Assembly (NCBI RefSeq): GCF_000173915.1
Contig: NZ_ACDZ02000014.1
Coordinates: forward strand, 372,001 to 436,000
Source of the DNA: Gemella haemolysans ATCC 10379
GTDB lineage: Bacteria > Bacillota > Bacilli > Staphylococcales > Gemellaceae
DNA length: 64,000 nt
Direction of reading: 5' to 3'
Shown here: piece by piece, positions 1 to 7,556 of the stretch
Layout: every line of letters starts with the position of its first letter
How positions within the stretch are numbered: position 1 is the first letter of the stretch
The notes under the pieces: generated by a model
What the model was told of the DNA's origin: nothing
What the model saw: the letters and a program-made list of their open reading frames with translations, nothing else
Databases searched by the model: none
Program-made: the position numbers and the translations under genes

Positions 1-833
1 ATAAAGTGTCTGTTCGAATAGCTAGAATCTTATCCGAAGAAGCTTTTACCTTTTCCCCAACGGAATATTTAGCTATTCATAGGAAGTTATTTGAAGGAAT
101 ATATAAACATGCAGGGACAATCAGAACTTATAATATTACAAAAAAAGAATGGGTCTTAGACGGAGAAACAGTAATATACGGAAGTGCAAGTGAATTAGTT
201 AGAACTCTAGAGTATAACTTTGAGCAAGAGAAAAAATTCAAGTATAATGGTTTATCAACGAATGAAATAATAGAACACTTATCAGAATTCATCTCAAGAC
301 TATGGCAAATCCATGTTTTTGAAGAAGGGAATACAAGAACAACAGCTGTATTTTTTATCAAATATCTAAGAACATTAGGTTTTGATGTAACAAATGATAT
401 ATTCGCTGCTAACTCTTGGTATTTTAGAAATTCATTAGTTAGAGCAAACTACAGAAATTTAAAGAAAGAAATCTATTCAACATTTGAATTTGTAGAGTTA
501 TTTTTAAGAAATTTACTACTAGATGAAAGTACACCATTAAAAAATAGAGAATTACATATCAATTGGATAAAAGAAGATAGAGAGATTTCAACATATAATT
601 ATAACGATAAACTAGAAAACTTCTCTGATAAAAATAAGGAATATATTAAGAACCTTTATGATAAATTCAATTTTGATTCTGTATTTGGAAGAAAAGAAGT
701 GATGGAAGTTACAAAACTAAAAAAATCAAGAGCATCAGAAATAATAAAAGAGATGCTAGTACACGAACTTATTGAAAAAGTAGAAGGGTATGGAAAAGGA
801 AAATATAAATTTAGAATAGAGCTAAATTTATAG
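1..833 (+). CDS. Fic family protein, 5' end outside window
   Basis: Fic-domain protein; the family transfers AMP or a related nucleotide moiety to hydroxyls of target proteins. The signature HVFEEGNTRT is seen at residues 103-112, counted from the in-frame GTG at position 6. It contains the catalytic His103 and the GNxR loop, with Thr where many Fics have Gly. The stretch IHRKLFEGIYKHAGTIR (about 24-40) is the usual N-terminal part of the domain. The last 60 residues look like a winged helix (KSRASEIIKEML), as in Fic proteins with a C-terminal DNA-binding domain. The frame is open to the left edge, so the real start may lie upstream and an N-terminal inhibitory helix cannot be judged. It opens the accessory region. 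The target is unknown; it could be a toxin-like or regulatory Fic. Confidence 0.85.
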   Translation, partial: KVSVRIARILSEEAFTFSPTEYLAIHRKLFEGIYKHAGTIRTYNITKKEWVLDGETVIYGSASELVRTLEYNFEQEKKFKYNGLSTNEIIEHLSEFISRLWQIHVFEEGNTRTTAVFFIKYLRTLGFDVTNDIFAANSWYFRNSLVRANYRNLKKEIYSTFEFVELFLRNLLLDESTPLKNRELHINWIKEDREISTYNYNDKLENFSDKNKEYIKNLYDKFNFDSVFGRKEVMEVTKLKKSRASEIIKEMLVHELIEKVEGYGKGKYKFRIELNL

Positions 834-859
834 AACTCACAAAATGATAAAAATATACG

Positions 860-897
860 AACTCGAAACAAGGGGAAATCTTTGTTTTGAGTTTTTA
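860..897 (+). terminator. Intrinsic terminator after the Fic gene
   Basis: A 12-bp stem with one G-T pair (AACTCGAAACAA against TTGTTTTGAGTT) is followed by a short T run, starting 27 bases after the stop codon. Confidence 0.75.
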
Positions 898-911
898 TAT
901 TAATTTATGAA

Positions 912-1050
912 ACTGGACATTCGTTATTAAAAAGTGGACATTGAGGAATGAAACTGGACATTCACAGATGAAAATAGTGGACAATGGGGAGTATAACTGG
1001 ACTTTCATGGTTGAAAAAGTGGATAATGAGGAATAAAAGTGGACTTTGAT
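912..1050. repeat. Tandem array of 41-43 bp units with alternating CTGGAC / GTGGAC cores
   Basis: Three and a half head-to-tail copies start at 912, 953, 996 and 1038. Each unit has ACTGGACwTTC followed about 21 bases later by GTGGAyAATG or a close variant, so the cores alternate every 19-24 bp. Frames across it are low complexity and no gene is evident. The unit lengths drift and there are no unique spacers, so this is not a CRISPR array. Multiple short end repeats of this kind are found at termini of some IS21-family elements, so a remnant of such an end is possible, but no istA/istB is present. Confidence 0.75.
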
Positions 1051-1080
1051 ACGTGCGTAGTAAATTATATTACTAAATAA

Positions 1081-1133
1081 AGACGTACCCAAAAATAGAT
1101 TTTTTTTATCAAAATTTTGAGTACATCTTTTTT
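1081..1133 (-). terminator. Probable terminator of the hydrolase gene
   Basis: Fourteen-base arms at 1081-1094 and 1115-1128 pair fully on the minus strand when G-U pairs are allowed, with an AT-rich loop. It lies just downstream of the minus-strand gene ending at 1148. The T run after it on that strand is weak. Confidence 0.5.
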
Positions 1134-1147
1134 ATATTTAATATTAA

Positions 1148-2137
1148 TTATTTACTCTTCACAAACTCTACTATTTTTGAAATAGCCTTTGTTGCTTCTG
1201 GTATTGGGAAGGCAGGGTATACGTGGTTTAAGTTTTTACCGATTTCGAATTCAGTCTTAACATTTGCTTCACGAAGTTTTTCAGATAATAATGCTATGTC
1301 AGGATATAATAATTCACGAGTTCCTGAGAATAACAATACTTCTGGTAGATTTTTCATCTCACCATATAATGGAGAAACTTTCCAATCTGATAAGTCAGCA
1401 TCACCAGCCCAAGATTTAGCATCAGCTAGTAGAGTATCTACATGTAGTAGAGGATCTTTTTTGATATATTTTTGAATATCAGGGTTTGACATTGTTAAAT
1501 CAACCCATGGACTTAGAAGAATAAGACCTTTAGGTAGTTTAATATTATTTTGAACAAAATCTTGAACTAATCCTAGAGCTAAGCCACCACCAGCACTATC
1601 TCCCATAATATAGACATCTTTATCTGGATTCTCAGTAACGTAGTCTGTATATAATTTTGTTAGTAGTTCATAGCTATCTTTATAAGTATAGAATGGAGCT
1701 AATCCGTAATCAGGAATAATAACCTCAGCATCAGCTTCTTGAGCAATTTTATCAGCCATCGCCCATTGAATATCTACGAATTCATGAACGTAAGAACCAC
1801 CATGAATATAGAAAATAGTAGAATTAGAGTCATTTACACTATTTAAATGCCAAACCTGTCTATCAGAAACAATTCTAGTATAGAATTTAGATTTAGTATC
1901 AAATTCATATACATTTACAGTTTCTTCGTTTTTGTCTTCTTTTTGTTTTTCTAGTCTCTTAGTTTCATCGATATCTCTTAGTTTCTTATATTTATTACCA
2001 AGGTATAACTCGATTAAACCAGCTTTTGCACTACGTTTATAACGTAATTTCTGATACCCTGCATAGCTACCTATTAATGCAGGTAATGTTGCGGCAATTG
2101 AAGCTACTGAAACAACTTTTTTATTAAATTTTCCCAT
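1148..2137 (-). CDS. Alpha/beta hydrolase (HSL-type esterase/lipase), membrane anchored
   Basis: Likely a carboxylesterase of the hormone-sensitive-lipase family. It shows the oxyanion motif HGGS (112-115), the nucleophile elbow GDSAGG (179-184, Ser181), an acidic residue in the ELL position (Glu275, where most members have Asp) and His305 in LNHVYPAF, which together make a plausible catalytic triad. Residues 8-27 form a hydrophobic helix with basic residues before it, suggesting a signal anchor with the enzyme outside the membrane. The ATG at 2137 has AGGAG eight bases upstream. The gene stands alone, with two palindromes about 120-160 bp upstream that could be operator sites. The substrate is unknown. 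Confidence 0.85.
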   Translation of the reverse strand: MGKFNKKVVSVASIAATLPALIGSYAGYQKLRYKRSAKAGLIELYLGNKYKKLRDIDETKRLEKQKEDKNEETVNVYEFDTKSKFYTRIVSDRQVWHLNSVNDSNSTIFYIHGGSYVHEFVDIQWAMADKIAQEADAEVIIPDYGLAPFYTYKDSYELLTKLYTDYVTENPDKDVYIMGDSAGGGLALGLVQDFVQNNIKLPKGLILLSPWVDLTMSNPDIQKYIKKDPLLHVDTLLADAKSWAGDADLSDWKVSPLYGEMKNLPEVLLFSGTRELLYPDIALLSEKLREANVKTEFEIGKNLNHVYPAFPIPEATKAISKIVEFVKSK

Positions 2138-2252
2138 TTTAATCTCCTCTTATTTACATAAATGTAAGTATTTTATTTATTTACAAATATAGTTTATCAG
2201 AAAATAAAGTGATTGTAAAAATAAAAATCTGAAGAAAAGGAATAAGGAAAAA

Positions 2253-2316
2253 AGAAAGTTGGAAGTCTACTTCCAATTATAGGTAAAATAGAGAAAGTTG
2301 GAAGCCTACTTCCAAT
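2253..2316. repeat. Two 25-bp direct repeats, each holding a perfect palindrome
   Basis: The palindrome TTGGAAGnnTACTTCCAA occurs at 2259-2276 and again at 2298-2315, inside direct repeats 2253-2277 and 2292-2316. The 39-bp offset is close to four helical turns. The pair lies between the terminator of the 2384-2878 gene and the start of the hydrolase gene, so it could be a double operator for the hydrolase or two small hairpins in its leader. Confidence 0.7.
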
Positions 2317-2360
2317 AAATAAAAAAAGAGCACCTTAAATTCAAATCTATTAAGGTACTC
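2316..2360 (-). terminator. Intrinsic terminator of the RelB/DinJ-like gene
   Basis: Read on the minus strand, GAGTACCTTAA pairs with TTAAGGTGCTC and is followed by a run of six T. It lies 23 bp after the stop of the 2384-2878 gene. Confidence 0.85.
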
Positions 2361-2383
2361 CTGAAGCTGGTTATTTAGTTATT

Positions 2384-2878
2384 CTATCTAATTAAATAGT
2401 AGTTTGTGATATATGCATTCACGATATCGCGCAGTTGTTCATCAGATAGTCGTCTTAATGCTGGGAAGGCGATTGTAGACAATTCTACTAGGTTATCAAT
2501 ATTTTTTTCTGTGAACTCTTCTTGATCAATCTCTTCAGTATTATTAGAAAATAGAATGAATAATTTACTAGCTTCATCATCTGTAAGACCTCTATTTTCA
2601 CATGCTAAATAAAATGAAGGTTCTTCATTGAATCTATCTTTTATGTATTCATTAATCTCATATACAGCTGATTTAATAGTGAAGTGACTAGAGATAAAAT
2701 CAGGACTTTCAACATATTTTGTTTGTTTCACTTCAAAAGGTATTCCACCTTCATTAACAGCTTTTGTAAGGAACATGCTAATAGCAGTTTCCAGATTTAA
2801 TCCAAGATTAAAGAATAAATCTTCAGCATCATTTTTTAATTCATCATCAATGGTTAAAACAATTTTCGATTCACTCAT
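2384..2878 (-). CDS. RelB/DinJ-like ribbon-helix-helix protein with long C-terminal extension
   Basis: Residues 1-50 match the RelB/DinJ antitoxin pattern: a short beta strand (IVLTIDDEL), then a two-helix region ending LTKAVNEGGIPFEV. That fold normally binds its own promoter DNA as a dimer and neutralises a RelE-type toxin. Here the protein is 164 residues, about twice the usual length, and the extra 110 residues are acidic and probably helical, with no recognised domain. No toxin gene lies beside it. AAGGAG precedes the ATG at 2878. It may be an orphan antitoxin-like regulator, or the extension may have its own function. Confidence 0.65.
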   Translation of the reverse strand: MSESKIVLTIDDELKNDAEDLFFNLGLNLETAISMFLTKAVNEGGIPFEVKQTKYVESPDFISSHFTIKSAVYEINEYIKDRFNEEPSFYLACENRGLTDDEASKLFILFSNNTEEIDQEEFTEKNIDNLVELSTIAFPALRRLSDEQLRDIVNAYITNYYLIR

Positions 2879-3066
2879 TTTTAAAACTCTCCTTAGTTAA
2901 TACATTAATTTTATCGTAGAATGGTTAATTTTTCAAGAGAACTTTATACGAAAAAGTTAAATTCAAGGATATATACAAGAATGAAGAAAAGTTGTAAAGA
3001 GATATAAGAATTACTAGTAAATATGTTATAATAGAATGAAAGAAAATTAGGATTGAGAGGATCTTT

Positions 3067-3138
3067 ATGGAATTAGAATTATTACAAAAAGCGATAGAAG
3101 AAGAGTATGATTTACTAAAATTTAAAGTATACTACTAA
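3067..3138 (+). pseudogene. Truncated first copy of the small gene at 4809
   Basis: The 23-codon frame (MELELLQKAIEEEYDLL...) matches the start of the intact gene at 4809-5303, including the leader AGGATTGAGAGG and the RBS, then diverges and stops. The flanking sequence upstream (from about 2909) also resembles that before the third copy (from about 7210), sharing TTTTATCGTAGAAT. Nothing else is seen in the 2879-3328 gap except this relic and an AT-rich leader for the next gene. Confidence 0.75.
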
Positions 3139-3328
3139 TTGACGAATAGTTATGGTAAAATAATATCAAAACGGTAGTTAATTTAGTTAAAATGAAGATA
3201 AATATCGTATAAGAATGGAGGGTGTTAAGTAAAAAATGTAATAATCTTAGAAAAATTATGAAAAATTAAGATGTAAAGTTTAAGTTAGATTTTTATACAA
3301 AAAAATTATTTTAGAGAGGAGAAAAAAT

Positions 3329-4156
3329 TTGAGTTTAAGTTTAAGAAAAATTGAATTTTACGGAATTTATTTTTATAATAAGGAGAGTGAATATGAAGAT
3401 ACAGATAATCTAATCCGTTTGATTGAATCTTTTGATAAAAATTTTATATTTGATGATGCTAAATCGAACAAATTTTGGAGACTGGATAGTGTAAACAGGA
3501 AAAACGACCTTTTTTATTTGATTTTTAAATCTGGTAAATACAACCATTCTCCTAATTATATATCAAGATTAGATGGAGTTGAAAGAGTATCTGATAAGAA
3601 TCTTGATGAAGGAGAATGTGAAAAAACTCATGTTGTTATTAATGTTAAAGAATCAACTTTAATTATTGAATATAGAAAAAGTGGAGTATCTTCTGCTGCT
3701 TTTGTAAGGTATGTTAATAAATTTATTAGAGATGAAAAAATACAGCTAGATAAAATTAAAGTTGTCAAAGAATTAAAACAAGATTTTCTGAATAATTTAA
3801 ACTCATTAAAAACGATTCAAAATATTCAATTATATGTAAAAAATGAAATTATTGGTTCTGAATACATGAATTTAATTGAGCCTACTGAAAACACTCAGGA
3901 GGAAGTCATTGTTACAGTGAAAGCTGAGAGGAAAAAAACACTTGCTATTGAGAATATTAAGAACATTTTTAATAAGATTGGAACAAATGGTCAAGTAACA
4001 AAGAGAATAAGAGTTAGAGGACGAGATTCTGATAATATTAATGTACTTTTGGATTCATTAAATCAAAGTAAGTTTGAACAAATATATGTAGAACTGGATG
4101 AAAAAGGCATAGTGGATTCGACTTCTTATTTTGAGAAAGTGTCTGAAATAATATGA
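3329..4156 (+). CDS. Uncharacterised soluble protein, first gene of a two-gene cassette
   Basis: No family is recognised with confidence. The protein has 275 residues, is charged and has no signal peptide or membrane helix. It begins with alternating strands (RKIEFYGIYFYN), has a motif GECEKTHVVINV around 96-107, and ends in a lysine-rich helical part. It starts at TTG 3329 behind GAGAGGAG; there is no good ATG nearby. Its stop overlaps the start of the membrane-protein gene by four bases (ATGA), so the two are translationally coupled and probably act together. A soluble sensor or effector paired with a small membrane protein in a defence-rich region resembles known two-gene anti-phage modules such as Kiwa, but I see no sequence match to those proteins. 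Confidence 0.7.
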   Translation: MSLSLRKIEFYGIYFYNKESEYEDTDNLIRLIESFDKNFIFDDAKSNKFWRLDSVNRKNDLFYLIFKSGKYNHSPNYISRLDGVERVSDKNLDEGECEKTHVVINVKESTLIIEYRKSGVSSAAFVRYVNKFIRDEKIQLDKIKVVKELKQDFLNNLNSLKTIQNIQLYVKNEIIGSEYMNLIEPTENTQEEVIVTVKAERKKTLAIENIKNIFNKIGTNGQVTKRIRVRGRDSDNINVLLDSLNQSKFEQIYVELDEKGIVDSTSYFEKVSEII

Positions 4157-4668
4157 ATATTGAATGGATAAGGATTATAATTGACTACTTATCAGTTTCT
4201 AATAAGAAGGAAAAAAATATGGAAATTATATTTCCAATAATAATTTCTATTGTTGCTTCAGTATCGTATTATATATATAAAGATGTAGTAAGTACACTGA
4301 AGATTTTTACTGAACAATTATTAAATATTACTTCAGTATTAATAGGTTTTACTGGGATACTTGTGACATTATTTTTAACAACTGAAAATAAAAATATAAA
4401 GTCTTTAAGAGAAAAAGAGACAGAGAAAGTTTTATACGGAAAAAAAGTAACTCTATTTGATTTGCTACACACCTTATTTACGTACGCACTTTTAAATGAG
4501 TTGATTCTGTTATTAATATTACTATTCAATCAATACATACGAGGCCTATTTTATAGCAAGTCAATATCTTTTGTAGGACTTTTTTTGGAAATTTTTATGA
4601 TTTTAAACATTATTTTTTCCATGATGAGAGGAGTAAATAATTTATATTGGATTTTTAAAAAAAGATAG
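4153..4668 (+). CDS. Four-helix membrane protein, second gene of the cassette
   Basis: The 171-residue protein has four predicted membrane helices at about 24-44, 55-76, 105-128 and 138-159, and a basic, lysine-rich loop between helices two and three (residues 78-100). No family is recognised. ATG 4153 overlaps the stop of the preceding gene; an internal ATG at 4219 just before the first helix is an alternative start. Pairing with a soluble partner suggests a membrane-anchored complex or an effector acting on the membrane. Confidence 0.7.
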   Translation: MNIEWIRIIIDYLSVSNKKEKNMEIIFPIIISIVASVSYYIYKDVVSTLKIFTEQLLNITSVLIGFTGILVTLFLTTENKNIKSLREKETEKVLYGKKVTLFDLLHTLFTYALLNELILLLILLFNQYIRGLFYSKSISFVGLFLEIFMILNIIFSMMRGVNNLYWIFKKR

Positions 4669-4808
4669 ATGTCAAATGTCATCTAAAAATATTTTAAGTC
4701 GATAAAAGAAGTTTTTATTAATCTATAAGAAATATATGTTTTGATAAAATAAATTATTTAAGATATTATATAGAAGAATGTAAGGAAATTAGGATTGAGA
4801 GGACCTTT

Positions 4809-5303
4809 ATGAAATTAGAATTATTAAAAAAAGCGATAGAAGAAAACTACAATGCATTATCTGAAGTTAATAACGCAGCATATAGTTTAGAACCTGTATC
4901 AGATGAAAGATTAGTAGAAATTGCAAAAGATGTAAATGAACAGTTAGGATATGAACTATACGATAAACTAGATAAAGAAAGTTTAGTAGCAGACTTCTCA
5001 ACTACATCAAGAGAAATGTATAAATATACTCTAGATAAATCAAAATTCTTAAATGATAGACTAGAAAAAGCATTAGTCGAACATTGTGACGATATATTAG
5101 TAGATGTAGTAAAAGCCCACGAAAACTTCGACTCGATGGAAACATATGAACTGTACACATTAGCATTTGAAGTAAATGAAAAACTAGGTTATAGACTATT
5201 TAGAGATATCTATTCTTATAGCTTAAGACGTGACTTCGAGAGAGTAGCAAAAGCAGTAGAAACATACAAAAAAGAAGGAAAAATAACGAAGTTTATTAAG
5301 TAG
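4809..5303 (+). CDS. Uncharacterised small acidic protein with internal duplication
   Basis: The 164-residue helical protein has no recognised family. It has two related halves: DVNEQLGYELYDKL at about 56-69 is echoed by EVNEKLGYRLFRDI at about 120-133, each followed by a short ADF or RDF segment. GAGAGG lies eight bases before the ATG. It is the only intact one of three copies (relics at 3067 and 7374) and was followed by a GNAT gene, of which only the first 30 codons remain here. The conserved pairing suggests the small protein and the acetyltransferase once formed one unit. Its role is unknown. Confidence 0.65.
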   Translation: MKLELLKKAIEENYNALSEVNNAAYSLEPVSDERLVEIAKDVNEQLGYELYDKLDKESLVADFSTTSREMYKYTLDKSKFLNDRLEKALVEHCDDILVDVVKAHENFDSMETYELYTLAFEVNEKLGYRLFRDIYSYSLRRDFERVAKAVETYKKEGKITKFIK

Positions 5304-5404
5304 GGAGTTCGGTAGAGATATTAAGAAATGAGAAATAAATATTATGAAATTATTTAATAATCATAAAAAAACTTTATAATATAAAAATCAATGGGGAATA
5401 AATT

Positions 5405-5497
5405 ATGCTTGAATTGAAAAAAATTAATAGAAACAATATAGGGGAAATCCTGAAATTAGAGGTTTTTGATAATCAGAAGAGTTTATTAGATCTCTAA
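5405..5497 (+). pseudogene. Truncated GNAT acetyltransferase copy
   Basis: Thirty codons (MLELKKINRNNIGEILKLEV...) match the start of the intact GNAT gene at 7557, as does the leader ATCAATGGGGAAT before it. After FDNQKS the match ends and the frame stops. The rest of the gap to 5802 holds no gene, only an AT-rich stretch and the terminator at 5644. Confidence 0.8.
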
Positions 5498-5643
5498 AAA
5501 GCTTTTAAAAAGCGAATATAGATGTCAATAGACCTCTACGTCTATGAGTTATCATATATACTTTGTTAAAATTTAGGATTTTTGGGTACGCCCCTTTAAT
5601 TAATTTTATAAGTTATCTGTATTTGTTAATATTATATAAATCA

Positions 5644-5692
5644 AAAAGTCGCCCACTAAAATTTTAATTAATTATGTGGACGATTTTATTTT
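5644..5692 (-). terminator. Hairpin terminator serving the minus-strand DUF1828 operon
   Basis: Arms AAGTCGCCCAC and GTGGACGATTTT face each other around an AT-rich loop, with A/T runs on both sides. On the minus strand the hairpin ends in five T. It lies about 110 bp after the stop of the 5803-6579 gene. Confidence 0.55.
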
Positions 5693-5802
5693 TAAGTTAG
5701 TATCTAAAAATTAATATGGATATAATAATAGTACCTCATTTTATTATTTATCTTGTAAATATAAACATTTTTATTTTGATTAAACACTATAAACTCTAAC
5801 GT

Positions 5803-6579
5803 TTAAGCACCTAGTTTAGATACTAATTTTCTTTTGTTTTCAAAATTTATGATATTTATATCATATTGCTTGAAGGCAGCTTTATATTCTTCTTTTAAAT
5901 CTTTATAGCCTTCTGGACTAATAATTATATATAAATCTTCTTGACGAGAGTATGTTTTAGCTCGATTTTCTGTGGTATCTAGCCAACTAGCAAGAATGAA
6001 ATCCATCTTTTCTTTGTTAATTTTATTATGTACTTGAACTAATTTATATTTCCCTTTTGACATCATTAAATAGTTAAATTTATGTTCTAATTTAGAACGT
6101 CCAGTTATTGATAAGTCAGGAAAAACATTATACTCTGTACTTTTATCAAAATACATTTTTACATCTTCTAAAAAGTGCGATTGGATATTTTGAGGATGTA
6201 ATGCAGATAAATCATAGATATTAAGTAAAACTTGGGTCATATCATGAATAGTTTGACCTAATGTGGTACGTTTAGCTTTTTTTATAATTTCATTTCCTGA
6301 CAATTCAAATCCATTATAATTAAGTATGGAGTTTAGTAGTTGTTGCCTTTTAGTTTTATTGGTTAAATTTATTCCATTTAATTGTAGTTCCCAAATAGTA
6401 AAGCCATCGTCTGTCACTATGTAATGAGAACCTTCATATTTTATAGTAAAAGAAATTCCATCACCATATGTATTAGTGTATGGTGTTACTACCTCGTAAC
6501 TTTCACCTGCTAATAAATTAAAGTGTGTATTTTCTCTTACGTAATTTACATATTCTTCTTTAAGTTGTTGGCCATTCAT
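5803..6579 (-). CDS. DUF1828/DUF1829 domain protein
   Basis: The 258-residue protein matches my memory of the DUF1828 (N-terminal) plus DUF1829 (C-terminal) pair. The N-terminal half holds YGDGISFTIKYEGSHYIVTD and DGFTIWEL. The C-terminal half (from about 130) has SHFLEDVK, GRSKLEHKFNYLM and a strand-rich end. Biochemical function is unknown; such genes are common in accessory regions of Firmicutes. It is preceded in the same operon, 24 bp away, by the gene at 6604-7077. AAAGGAGG lies 11 bases before the ATG. Confidence 0.75.
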   Translation of the reverse strand: MNGQQLKEEYVNYVRENTHFNLLAGESYEVVTPYTNTYGDGISFTIKYEGSHYIVTDDGFTIWELQLNGINLTNKTKRQQLLNSILNYNGFELSGNEIIKKAKRTTLGQTIHDMTQVLLNIYDLSALHPQNIQSHFLEDVKMYFDKSTEYNVFPDLSITGRSKLEHKFNYLMMSKGKYKLVQVHNKINKEKMDFILASWLDTTENRAKTYSRQEDLYIIISPEGYKDLKEEYKAAFKQYDINIINFENKRKLVSKLGA

Positions 6580-6603
6580 AGCAGGGGATACCTCCTTTTT
6601 TTA

Positions 6604-7077
6604 TTATATAAGATTTCCTTGTATATGTATAGATAGATTATTATTTTTATCTATATTAGAAAAAATTAGTAAATTATCTAATGTTCTCAAAAAATCATCG
6701 GTATTTTCTATATTTTTAAAAGGTAGTGGATATGTTTTACAGTGAGTTTGTCCATCGTTTTTGTCATAAAACTCTTGTTCGGAGAAGATATTTATCCTAT
6801 TCCCGTATACCTTACTACCATCGGCATTTTTGTGGAAATTGGAGTTTAAATTTATTCTTACTAAAGTATGATTGTAATTGGTTTCACGCAAATTAAAAAC
6901 CTTACTTCTTAAAGAATACTTATATGATAAAATGAATTTCTCTTTAGATGATGAACCTATTAATATATCACCTTGAGTATTTTCATTCTCTTTAATAGTA
7001 TTTTTATGATTTTCTATTATGATTTTTAACATATTTAAAAGCTTTTCTGCTTCAGAATCAGTTAATTGTAATTCCAT
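6604..7077 (-). CDS. Small protein paired with the DUF1828/1829 gene (DUF6978-like)
   Basis: I place the start at ATG 7077 (157 residues, MELQLTDSEAEKLL...) because GGGAGG sits six bases upstream; the longer frame to 7116 has no such site. It has an N-terminal helix, then a strand-rich core (RINLNSNFHKNADG, HCKTYPLPF). It resembles the DUF6978 proteins found next to DUF1829 genes, but this is from memory and unconfirmed. It is the first gene of a two-gene minus-strand operon, so the two products probably work as a pair. Confidence 0.65.
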   Translation of the reverse strand: MELQLTDSEAEKLLNMLKIIIENHKNTIKENENTQGDILIGSSSKEKFILSYKYSLRSKVFNLRETNYNHTLVRINLNSNFHKNADGSKVYGNRINIFSEQEFYDKNDGQTHCKTYPLPFKNIENTDDFLRTLDNLLIFSNIDKNNNLSIHIQGNLI

Positions 7078-7373
7078 AATTTTCCTCCCTATAATTTTAT
7101 ATTTCAAACCTGTCAAATTTTATTAATTTAAAAAGAACAATTCGTAAGTATTATATTAAATAGTTAAAACGATTTTGGATTTACTTATATAAATATCTCA
7201 TGTTTTTAAGTTTATTTTATCGTAGAATAGTTTATTTTACAAGGGATATTAAATAAAAAGATTAAGAAAATAGAAATAACAATTAAATTTAAAAGAAATA
7301 TATATAGTATCAGAAAAATTTATATAAAGTATGGTATAATAATACTCAGTATAATAGTATCAAGAGAATCTTT

Positions 7374-7448
7374 ATTAACTTAGAATTATTACAAAAAGCA
7401 GTGGAGACATACAAAAAAGAAGGTAAAATAACGAAGTTTATTAAGTAG
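7374..7448 (+). pseudogene. Internally deleted third copy of the small gene at 4809
   Basis: The first codons (LELLQKA) run straight into the last ones (VETYKKEGKITKFIK, then stop), removing the middle 140 or so codons. In the intact copy both edges of the missing piece contain AAAAGC, so deletion through this short direct repeat is likely. The start codon has become ATT. The 7078-7556 gap otherwise holds the divergent promoter regions and the GNAT leader. Confidence 0.8.
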
Positions 7449-7556
7449 GAAGTTTGGTGGGAATATAAAAAATAGGATATTAAAATTAAGATATTATTAT
7501 ATAATCATAAAAACAAACTTCATATTTAAAATCAAAAAATCAATGGGGAATAGATT

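Noticed and set aside
912-1050. CRISPR array
   Set aside because: Units are directly adjacent with no unique spacers of constant length, and no cas gene is present.
3329-4668. Kiwa (KwaA-KwaB) defence system
   Set aside because: The soluble-plus-four-helix layout is similar, but gene order is reversed and I see no sequence features of KwaB, so the name is not justified.
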